The position numbers were made by a program, and so were the translations under genes. From Physocladia obscura (Eukaryota > Chytridiomycota > Chytridiomycetes > Chytridiales > Chytriomycetaceae), in the NCBI GenBank assembly GCA_027596945.1, contig JADGJH010000562.1, forward strand, positions 1-16,776: 16,776 nt of DNA. The letters run 5' to 3'. Positions 8,273 through 16,493 of this stretch are shown piece after piece (the first letter of the stretch is position 1; every line of letters begins with the position of its first letter). The notes under the pieces are model-generated. The model was not told the DNA's origin, ran no database searches, and saw only the letters and a list, made by a program, of their open reading frames with translations.

Positions 8273-10296
8273 CTGCTTCTCACGTAGAAATCTAAAATGA
8301 AACTTCTCAACATATACACAAACTTGAAAACAACAAACTTACACAACACCCAAAACTGTGAGAAACATGACAAAACCAACACCCAAATGCTGCAATTTTG
8401 AATTTAACGTCTTCCAACCAATAGTTTCATTTGATGTATAAGTAACTGCCCATGCAACAACAAAAGTACCCCACACTAGAGCGCTTTTTGGTAACAAGTT
8501 CCACGGATTCAGCATTTCTGCAACTTCCTTGCAAAAAAATTCATTCCCACCTTCATTGCCATCAATGCCATCATTATTAACAATATTTTTACTTCCAGGC
8601 TTGTTTTCTGCAACAGTTGCTTTCGTGGGTATACTATCAACAGCATTGCCAAAATATGCCTTCATAAATGTCCACGAGAACGACACCCGCATCACCATAT
8701 TCACGCAATTCGCAACTACAACACCAACAGCACCAGCATGCACACCGATAATCGTCGACCATCCAATAGCGAAAAATGCAACCCAACAAACAGCCATCCA
8801 CCCGCTTTGTCGCGCAAGCGTATCTGGACCTGCGACGGCTTGCACAAAAGATTCTGTTACTCCATTAGCGGCAAGCAGCGGAATGTAGAATGCGCAGTAT
8901 ACTGCCATGACACGAGGAGCGGATCCGGTTGAGAAAACGCGTGCGGCAAGTATGTCGATGAGGAGTGAAGTATAGTTTGTGGCAAGGGACAGGAAAAGAA
9001 GCGAAAGAAGGGTGTATAGACGAAGAAGAAGGTGGAGAAGAGTTAGTGCAGAGAGAATTGCGCCCTTTTGTGGAGGTTGATCTGCTTTATGTTTTTTTGT
9101 TTTTTTTTCCAATCAAATAAAAAATATTAAAAAGGGGTAAGTACACATAAAATAGAGTGAAAGAAGAGCAAAATAGAACTGACCTCCAGGAGACAAAGTT
9201 TTACTGAAAAAAACTCGGCTGGATTCTTCAATCGGCTGAAAAAGTAACCTGGCAACAATTGAACCATATTTCTCAACAAGCGAATAATCTCCTTGAATAG
9301 CTTCAGTAATAAAAGCAACCGAAAGAATTTTGTCCCCTTCGGTCAATATATGCTTGAAAATTCCTTGCTTGGCGAAAGTCCAAGTCAAATTTTTCAATTT
9401 TGGATCGAAAAAAGACTCTTTAAATTTACTTTACGAGTTTTGTTAATCGATGCTGGCGAAAATTAAATTTTGACGATCAGATACCTTTTTGAATCGCCAT
9501 CCACGTGCACTTTTCTGGGAAACAGTAACGAAATTCCACACGGACTAACAATACCAGCCACAGAAGCATCGCGATACAAATTCAAGAAAAATCCAGTATA
9601 TGAGAAAAGAATTACAAACGAATACACCATTTGTGCATATGCAAATGCGTAAATCGCAGATTGATCGTTGACTTTTCCATTTGAGTCCATGTTCATACTA
9701 TTGGAACTCAAAAAAAATAAAACAACGAGGCATTTCGCAAAAACAGCTGTTCCTTCGATAGTGACTCTCAAAGAAAACCGCGAAGAATTGAGTGTGAGAA
9801 TATAAAATGGTTCAGCCGCGAGTTCGACAACTGCAGCTGTGATGAAAATGGTTCGTGGATCTGATTCGCCGGTGAATGGAATTTTCAAGACGATCGAAAC
9901 TATTGAGGCTACAACACAACCAATTGGAAGCGGCAACCAGGCGAGATTTATAAGCGTTTGGTGGGTTGTGAAATTCAAGATTTTGAATTGAGACGAGTTG
10001 GTGCCTGGTATTTTGTACGACGATGCTGCTGCTGGCACGCGCAGCAAAGCCATGCGAATACTTTCTCTGCGCTCAAAGACTCAGAAGTTGTTGAATGTGT
10101 TTGAACATTGTTTTCAACTATTTAGGTACCTGGAGAGAAACAGTATGGTCGATAGCAACAGTTCCATCTCCACGCCAACAATGCCCAGCACGGAACGTGT
10201 GATAAAGCGCAACGCTATTTGGTTCAGCACAAACGTTAACAGGCGTGACCAAACATTGAGCATCATCAACTGCCCAGCCCCTCGCAAAAAACTCAT
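8228..10296 (-). CDS. RFT1: RFT1 homologue, ER N-glycan precursor assembly protein (5 exons)
   Basis: Multi-pass ER membrane protein of the MOP-like fold, needed for N-glycosylation after Man5GlcNAc2-PP-dolichol is made; whether it is itself the flippase is debated. Exons on the minus strand: 10296-10130, 10066-9485, 9428-9184, 9084-8343, 8291-8228. Introns are 63, 56, 99 and 51 bp with donors GTACCT, GTATCT, GTCAGT and GTAAGT, all ending AG. The exons total 1800 nt, 599 residues plus stop. Joins restore family motifs: ELLLSTILFLSR runs into ESIRMALLR across intron 1. Exon 2 has AAEPFYILTLN. Exon 3 has KHILTEGDK (residues 275-283) and LFQPIEES (313-319). Exon 4 has NGVTESF (from 405), and exon 5 supplies the charged tail FLREKQLFLKVRSF. 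Start: ATG at 10296, the only Met ahead of the first membrane helix. A hydrophilic Asn/Gly-rich insert at about 479-515 is unusual. CpG-rich, unlike its surroundings. Confidence 0.95.
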
Positions 10297-10608
10297 TATT
10301 TATACAAAATCCACACGACCAAAAAAAATATTTGGCATATGTCAGCGTAACACCAATGACTCATAAAAATTTGAAATATTATACACATAATCATAAACAT
10401 TTAGTAGATGTATTTGCGCAAAAGATGTATTGTTGTTCCATTACAAATTTCCATTTCTGCGAAAATAAACCAGTTTCAAAAACATGCTTGCAATGACGGA
10501 ACCATCAGCCAGCAGCAATCCCTGCACTGCAATTGACCTTACCATTGATTTTCAACTACAATTGAGCATCAGAGCTACAGCAACTATCTTTGAATTCCAG
10601 CACTGCCA
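10297..10608. other. RFT1 upstream region
   Basis: This is the 5' side of RFT1, divergent from everything to its right. No clear TATA box or other element can be assigned. A short plus-strand frame from an ATG near 10493 (MTEPSASSNPCTAIDL, about 40 codons to TGA) may be the start of the decayed coding block that follows. CpG drops off sharply beyond about 10310. Confidence 0.4.
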
Positions 10609-11345
10609 ATGATATCAAACACCTGTTACATATCAAATCAGTGTACATATGCAATTTCAAAGGACAAAAAAAGAGTAACCAGCTTCCAGGTCTGGAACTG
10701 TCATGCTCAGTCAACAATATTGGTGCAAAACTCTGGGATATTGTGCAACTTCACTGCAAATGAGCCATTAATGTTATTTGTTTTGATACCAGATATATGA
10801 CATATCAATGGTCCCCAAAAAGTCATGCAAGATGTCAATGACATTGACCAATTTGTTGCTTTCAAAGACAAACAGGCAATTGATTGCATAAACTTTCCAG
10901 AATCAACTCAATGAAGGTTTTATCTGCCATCTTGCAAAAAAGCCTTCTGATAACCATCTACTGTTATTCTCTGAACATGGCTAATTCTACTACTTTCAAG
11001 GAAGCAAAAAAGTCTCTGATTGGACCAACACAAACTGACTGTGCAGGAACTGAGAATCAGGCTTCAATTTGTGCTATTGTCGATTGTTTGAAAGAGACTC
11101 ATCAGAATCACTTCAAGGCCAAGGACATTCATTGGCAAATGTGGGCAACAGAGATGATTCAAGGAATACACATGGCCTCGACTGCAGGATTCAAGCCACC
11201 TTGCCAATTGATCGATTACTTTTGCCCTATTGCTTCAAATACAATGTTAATTCAAGAATCCCAAAGGCAAAATTTTGAAGGTGCATTAGGAGAGAACAGG
11301 AGGATTTTTGCTCAAGTGACAACTTTAAATACTGCTATTAAGTGA
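10609..11345 (+). pseudogene. Unidentified decayed coding block
   Basis: A plus-strand frame from 10609 gives 63 codons (SKDKKRVTSFQVWNCHAQST) to a TGA at about 10798, then continues in the same frame (DIDQFVAFKDKQAIDCINF) to another TGA near 10911. Then 10884-11345 is an uninterrupted 153-codon frame containing CAGTENQASICAIVDCLKE and AKDIHWQMWATEMIQGIH. Past its TGA the frame again reads a protein-like stretch (SFQELEECTNSIIENLN) to about 11438. Together this looks like one or two ancient proteins broken mostly by TGA stops, the same lesion type as in the chromovirus. I do not recognise the family. Almost no CpG. Probably transposon-derived, by context only. Confidence 0.35.
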
Positions 11346-11539
11346 TCATTTCAAGAATTGGAGGAATGTACAAATTCAATTATTGAGAATTTGAACATGT
11401 CTCACAGTATTATTCAGATTGCTGTGATTGCTTTTTAAGCACATTTCCATAGTTGGCAGCAGATGCTCTTTGGAATGTCCAGAATTTGTTAGATCTGGAC
11501 CATTGATGGAACCATTAATATAATAAAATGTCTTTGAGT

Positions 11540-12421
11540 TTATTCATCATATCCACAAATTTTAATATCAAGAGAGAATCCCACTGCACGGTCAAAGCTA
11601 ATACATGTGTACCCACGCTTCCTAAAATACCCTTCAAATGACAATTTCTGAAACAGCATTAAAACTTTACTCACAATAAAAAGAATATCTTCCTTAGAGC
11701 CCTCACCAGATACAGATTGCAATTTTGCTTTCATAGCCCCAAAAACAAGCTCTATTAGATTGAAAAATGGGCAATATGCTGGACTGTACACAATGTTTGC
11801 ATCACAATGGATCTGAGCCATCTAATATCCAAAGCAAGTGTGAACCTGGAAACTGAAAGACCTTAGCTGACTTTGCAAACATAACACAGAATTCAGCAAA
11901 TTTTGCTCTTGTGAATGTCCCTTCTGTTGAAAACACTTCAAAAATACCATTCAGCCCAATGAAACAGAGAGATATTCTTGGTTTTCAAATATATTTGCCA
12001 CAATAAACTAGAGCTTGTCCACAAATCCCAAAACCTCTCTTGCAGAGCATATCTCTGTTATTGAACGAAACCTCATCTAAAAAAACAAGATTTCCCAGCA
12101 TCCAATTGAAACTGCAGAGTTCCAGAGCAAATTGAACAATGTCTTTTGATAAAATTTGAATGGCCTAGTACTCAACACTTTCCAGGTCATGTTTGCAGAA
12201 GATAATATAATAAAAATTGTGGAAGTGCTGATTTTCAGGTGAAACTGATTCCTGAACCACTGCTTGCTCTCTTCAAGAAAAGAACAGGCTTTTTTGTATA
12301 TAGATCTATATCCATTTAAACTTATCTGATCCAAATTTTTTGTGTACAATGGCCTTTTCCTTGCAGGTGAGAGACTGAACAGTCTCATATGCAATGCTGC
12401 ATGATCTAGCACATCTCTCAA
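11540..12421 (-). pseudogene. Broken DDE transposase of the IS630/Tc1-mariner (DDE_3) type
   Basis: Read on the minus strand, 12421 to about 12165 carries a helix-turn-helix-like N-terminal part (FHLKISTSTIFIIL, NMTWKVLSTR). A frameshift near 12165 leads to the catalytic frame: ELCSFNWMLGNLVFLDEVSF with the first Asp at 12075-12077, then KPRISLCFIG, TFTRAKFAEF and the second Asp in LLWILDG. A TGA interrupts near 11992 and a frameshift occurs near 11820. The third part, 11821-11540, holds IHCDANIVYSPAYCPFFNLIELVFG, with the Glu of the Pro-X-Phe-Asn-X-Ile-Glu motif, and a C-terminal FRKRGY. These three acidic residues are the D-D-E triad that cuts and joins DNA. Terminal inverted repeats were not found at its ends. 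Confidence 0.82.
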
Positions 12422-12524
12422 ATAATTTGATTAAAGATTAAATTAAAGTTGGAGTAATTGTGGAGTCAAATTCAAGAATGAAAATAAAGAAGAATCAAAA
12501 TTGCAAAAATGATTTGACATTTAA

Positions 12525-12722
12525 ACCAAAGCAACAAGGATTTTAGAGCAGTTACATATAGATTGTGTTCCTCTTCCATGTGAAACACAACAAAGAGAAC
12601 AATATATGATAATCATTCTAGATGAGTGGACTAGAAAACATGTTGCTTACTTTGTGAGAAACAAAGGTGTCACAGTACCCAAAATTATAGAAATCGTAAA
12701 TAGAAGTAGTTGCAGAGGTTGA
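12525..12722 (+). pseudogene. Fragment of a Copia-like integrase core
   Basis: A plus-strand frame with no early ATG is open from after a TAA at 12522-12524 to TGA at 12720-12722. It reads KATRILEQLHIDCVPLP, then QYMIIILDEWTRKHVAYFVRNKG. The pattern of a leading Leu-Glu-X-X-His-X-Asp, a hydrophobic strand ending Leu-Asp, Trp-Thr-Arg-Lys and a Phe...Lys-Gly/Asn end is the start of the rve integrase core in Ty1/Copia elements; the Asp of HID would be the first catalytic residue. No neighbouring gag, zinc-binding or reverse transcriptase part is visible, so this is an isolated remnant. A retroviral-type core from another family cannot be excluded. Confidence 0.55.
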
Positions 12723-13025
12723 TGACACACTGGAAAGTGAAGAATAACAACCAAATTACCCTTGTTATCTACACAAGCTGAGGTCTCATGTATGAATAAC
12801 AAGTCCTGAGAGAGTCATTATGTATATATGTTACGTTACTCAATGATAAAGAAATGCTGTTTAATAAGGCAGCGGAAATACATACAAAAATATTGCATAC
12901 AATGTTTCTTGTGTACTTTATCATCTTTACATGTTATTTCAGTGTCATGATCACTGTAGATGGCCTCTTGCAGTTGTTAGAGCATCTCAGTTATGATTAG
13001 AACTTGAATTCCAAATCTTTAATGA

Positions 13026-13355
13026 AAGCTTTGTATTTCAATTCTTATTTATTGTATACAGAAAATCAGTGGACTAATTATATTTGGCAGTGAATTATTC
13101 CAGACTGTTGCCACTGGTCATGGAATTTTAACACAACAGCAGACACTGGAAGAAACAAAAAGTAAGGCTGAAACAATTGCAAACAAAAAAAGAGTACATT
13201 GTCAGGCAAAAATTGACCAGGAGACTGCTTGTTTGGCTGAAAAAATCTCAAGACAATGGGATGGAAAATTAAGTAATGAAAGATGCTCAATTAAATACCA
13301 CAATGGAACAAAATGGTTCATTTGCTCAGTTCAGACTATAACAAGGACCAACTGA
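13026..13355 (+). pseudogene. ATG-less open frame with charged, helical tail; unidentified
   Basis: A plus-strand frame is open for 109 codons from after the TGA at 13023 to TGA at 13353-13355, with no Met. The convincing protein-like part begins at about 13062, just after a possible splice acceptor (TATACAG at 13055-13061), with KISGLIIFGSELFQTVATGHGI, followed by a Glu/Lys/Ala-rich stretch (QQTLEETKSKAETIANKK) likely to be helical, and a Cys/Trp-containing end (CSIKYHNGTKWFICSV). The arrangement recalls the C-terminal tails of pogo-like DDE transposases, but this is only a resemblance. It may be the last exon of a lost gene or transposon debris. Confidence 0.3.
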
Positions 13356-13582
13356 ATGCCCACAATCAAAGTTGCAAAAAAATTTGTTGATTTCATTTTA
13401 TTATCCCTCTCTCATTGTTTGGAAGAATCATTCCTTTTTGCATCATTACTTCAAATAAAAAACTATCTTTTTCTTTATTTTCAACTCTCATATGCATGTG
13501 GCTGTGTTTTAATAAGGTTGTAAAGACATTTTTGTGTTGTTCAGATTACAAAACATTTGTTCCAACTTGAATCCATCAAGAT

Positions 13583-13598
13583 CTTTTGTATACAAAAG
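13583..13598. repeat. Perfect 16-bp palindrome
   Basis: CTTTTGTATACAAAAG is its own reverse complement. It lies ten bases before a second, longer inverted repeat. Confidence 0.85.
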
Positions 13599-13608
13599 GA
13601 GAAATAAA

Positions 13609-13657
13609 GTTTATATATATAATAATAATTACTTTTCTAAAGAATATATATATAAAC
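13609..13657. repeat. Inverted repeat with 13-bp perfect arms
   Basis: GTTTATATATATA (13609-13621) and TATATATATAAAC (13645-13657) are exact reverse complements around a 23-base spacer. The A/T-only core makes such arms fairly likely by chance in this background, but both end in a matching G/C. Confidence 0.8.
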
Positions 13658-13658
13658 A

Positions 13659-14562
13659 CTTGTACAAATAGCTAACTGAAGAGACCTTTCATACTTGTCT
13701 CCATTTGGTCAAGTTTAATCAAGTTTATTGCAAAATATAAGAATGAGAAGTTGAAAATCATTGTGGATTTGAATACTGATAAATCAATACAGATTTGAAT
13801 ACTGAAATTTATGTTGTAGTTTGAATTAATTAAAATGCTTTATCTTGATCATTTATTCCTTTAGATGGCACAGAGGAAGTGATTCAAAGTGATTTAACTA
13901 ATGATTTGGAATTTTTCATAAATTTAAACATTTGAAAAATGGATTTTAAACACATTTTTGAAATTTTTTAGAGATTGTAAATAAATAAAATATGCATCTG
14001 CAATTACTTTAAAGGAAGCATTGCTTTTTTTTACTGCATTGCAGTGTGTGATGCATGTTTGGCCCTTAAAATGTATAAAGATAGCATTGTAATGTATTAA
14101 CCCAGTTTCTCATATAAGGTTTCCATAATAGATCAGCTAAGCCTCTTACACACTATCAAGCCATGGTGTAAATCTGATTCTGGTTAATTAACAAAACAAC
14201 AATTTAAAGATGACAAACACAGGAGATTCTCACTTACCCAATGTTTGAACTTCTGGTTACAATCAAATCAGGAGTGGGAAATTTACCTACATTAAAGGCC
14301 ATAACTGTAAAAACTTTACTGAAAGGTTTACTTTCTACATATTCCAATGTTAAACTGTATGAGTATAATTATTGTATTTGATGCCACATCAAATCAATTT
14401 CTCCCCTCAAACTCAAACCATTTTACCTGGAACAAGATCTGACAGGAATTTTACAGATAGATACAGTAACTTTTTCTGGACCCAAAATGAACCCGCCTAT
14501 TATTATTTTTGTGTTTGTGAGACAGACAACTGCTCTTTGGAAACATTTTTTTTTTCTTTGGA
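13659..14562. other. AT-rich intergenic stretch upstream of TFB4
   Basis: No supported gene is seen. Short T-rich runs and direct repetition of GATTTGAATACTGA / GATTTGAATACTGAAATT around 13766-13808 are present. CpG reappears only from about 14490, shortly before the TFB4 start, so the 5' untranslated or promoter region probably begins near there. No TATA box can be assigned with confidence. Confidence 0.45.
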
Positions 14563-15759
14563 ATGGATTTGCTTGTTCTTGTGTTGGATCTGTTTCCATC
14601 GCCCGCAAATACACTTGCAGCGCGCGGATTGGCGCTGAATTCGGCTACATTACGCCGCATTATTGATCACGTGTATGTTACGTTTCGTACTTGTTTTTCT
14701 GCCGTTTTTTGGATATGTTTTGTGATTCACTTGAATTCACCAACAATCGAAACAACAGCCTCGTTTTCGTAAATGCACACTTGGCTTTGCGCTTCGATGC
14801 GCGCGTTGCAGCCGTTGCAGCCGTTGCTGGAGCCGGCGCGCACCTTGTTTTCGATTCAACTGGCCCAAACAACACCACTTCCACCCACAGCGATACCAAT
14901 AAAATGACTCAACTGCCAGCAAATTCTGCTGGAATGTTTCGTCTATTTCGCAATGCCGATGCTGTTCTGATGAGCCGAATTACACAGCTTGTTTCCCAAG
15001 CCGACCGTGACGCGTCTGAAAATTTTGATAAACCCTCCTGTCTTGCAGCAGCCTTGTCTATTGCATTATCGTGTGCGTTTACCAACCTGACTTTATTTCT
15101 TACTTATCGACTTCAACTCAATCATTCTTCAGTCATCAATCGCGTGAAAAAAGCTCACACAGATCCAACCACACCTATAAACGCCCGCATCTTGACCATC
15201 TCCGTATCCCCCGACACTGCCGGCGAATATATTCCAATTATGAACTGTATTTTTGCCGCAAAGAAAGATGTTTGGACTTAAGCTTACCTTGATTGTGACA
15301 AAATGAGGACTAAATATTGAATTAGAATGTCATTATTGACGTTTGTAGACTGCTTGGTAATGATTCGTTGTTTCTATCCCAAACTGCGGCTTCAACTGGT
15401 GGTATTTTTGTAAAGGTCACAGATGTTGATAATCTTGTCACCGCATTAATGGTACATGCACTTTTTTTTTTGCTTTAAATTTTCTATACAATTTATTAGA
15501 CTTTCATAGCATTCATTCTTGCCTGAACCATCAATACGAAACACGCTTTGCTTACCTGAAGAGTCCCAAGTAGATTTCCGAGCCAGTTGTTTTTGCCACA
15601 AAAAACCATGTAGCATTGCCTTTGTTTGTTCAGTCTGTTTGTCAAGTTGAGTTCCTTTTTTTTCTTTCAAATCTTATAATTTATGACCACTTACAATTAG
15701 TATTTTGCTCTCGGAGAGAAACTTGTTCAACATGTGGATCTACTCTTATTGTTCAATAA
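14563..15759 (+). CDS. TFB4: TFIIH subunit Tfb4/p34 homologue (5 exons)
   Basis: Core TFIIH subunit (human GTF2H3/p34) acting in RNA polymerase II initiation and nucleotide excision repair; partner of the Ssl1/p44 subunit. Exons: 14563-14672, 14759-15269, 15326-15451, 15510-15645, 15701-15759. They total 942 nt, 313 residues plus stop, with introns of 86, 56, 58 and 55 bp. Residues 1-250 form the von Willebrand A-like fold: LLVLVLD at the start, VLVFVNAHLAL (37-47, rebuilt exactly across intron 1) and EYIPIMNCIFAAKKD (193-207), continuing after intron 2 as NVIIDVCRLL, then STGGIFVKV. The linker FLPEP follows. The C-terminal zinc-binding part is VDFRASCFCHKK, CSVCLSIFCS and CSTC (Cys 276, 278, 289, 292, 297, 303, 306), with Ile295 rebuilt across intron 4. 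The basic tail found in yeast and human is absent. Donors GTTTGG and GTTGAG are weak; chosen by phase and homology. Confidence 0.94.
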
Positions 15760-15944
15760 ATTATTATTAACATTATCTGCCTTCATATCAGTTTTGTTTT
15801 GAGAAAACATGTTACAGAAACAACAAACAACATCTTCTACCACCTGCTCAGTGGTGAACACCAAGGCCATCAGAATTATTCCATTTGGAACTAGGCGAAA
15901 CTAACTATAAACCATGGGAAATCAACAATAATATAGTCAGCTAT
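15760..15944 (+). other. TFB4 downstream region with a faint Copia gag-like frame
   Basis: TFB4 ends at 15759. A 30-codon plus-strand frame (15858-15950) reads SELFHLELGETNYKPWEINN before a TAG. The Asn-Tyr-X-X-Trp pattern after a Phe/Leu-rich strand resembles the N-terminus of Copia Gag, but the match is short and has no start codon or continuation. It could be chance. Confidence 0.2.
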
Positions 15945-16050
15945 AAATAGAATAATAAATAATAATAAACTCACTTTTATTTATTCTTTATTTATTTTAA
16001 TTTGAATAAAAATAATAATAATAATAAATTTCATTTATTATTATTTCAAT
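15945..16050. repeat. (AAT)n / (TTA)n low-complexity tract
   Basis: AATAAT units, then TTTATT units, then a run of ATAATAATAATAATAA and again TTATTATTATT form alternating complementary blocks that could fold into A/T hairpins. Confidence 0.8.
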
Positions 16051-16300
16051 ACATTACTTGTGCAAATCTCTCACCACAGAAACTTTTGAAGTTCAACAAG
16101 AAATGAGACCACAAAACAGGGTATGAATCAGAATTTTTCAAACTTTGATCAAAGCAAAAGAGTATACTTATCACTGATGTTGGTTTTTCACATGGAGGGG
16201 GAGCTTTAACAGCTTGATAGTAGATCAGATTGTAAAGGTAGAATTTGTGTTTTATTGTAAAATTATTTTCAAATTCATTCTTTTCCAAATTCATTTTGAG

Positions 16301-16362
16301 ATTGATATTACTGATTCATTTGGAGGTCTGATATCACTGATTCATTTTATGATTGATATCAC
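16301..16362. repeat. Diverged tandem repeat, about 25-bp unit
   Basis: GATATTACTGATTCATTT (from 16304), GATATCACTGATTCATTT (from 16330) and a partial GATATCACT (from 16354) are spaced 26 and 24 bases apart. Confidence 0.65.
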
Positions 16363-16450
16363 TTCCTTTTTTTTTGATTTTGTCTTGATTGTGAATCACA
16401 TGTGCTTTTGTCTTAGAAATCATTTGCTTTGGCAAAAAGTATTGAAAAAA

Positions 16451-16493
16451 TTATTAAGACTTTGAAATGAATTTATTAAGACTTTGACATGAA
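16451..16493. repeat. Tandem duplication, 22-bp period
   Basis: TTATTAAGACTTTGAAATGAA (16451-16471) is repeated as TTATTAAGACTTTGACATGAA (16473-16493), with 20 of 21 bases identical. Confidence 0.8.

Noticed and set aside
8529..8932. Plus-strand ORFs opposite RFT1 exon 4
   Set aside because: They are antisense shadows of a GC-richer exon; the minus-strand reading matches RFT1 motifs throughout.
9998..10366. 122-codon plus-strand ORF opposite RFT1 exons 1-2
   Set aside because: It spans RFT1 exon, intron and exon on the other strand and has no family pattern.
14372..14660. ORFs on both strands over the TFB4 start
   Set aside because: Different frames from the Tfb4 coding frame; no motif; explained as shadows of exon 1 and its upstream region.
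14678..14922. Minus-strand ORFs rich in Arg/Ala/Gln
   Set aside because: Antisense of the Ala/Val-rich TFB4 exon 2; composition mirrors the sense codons.
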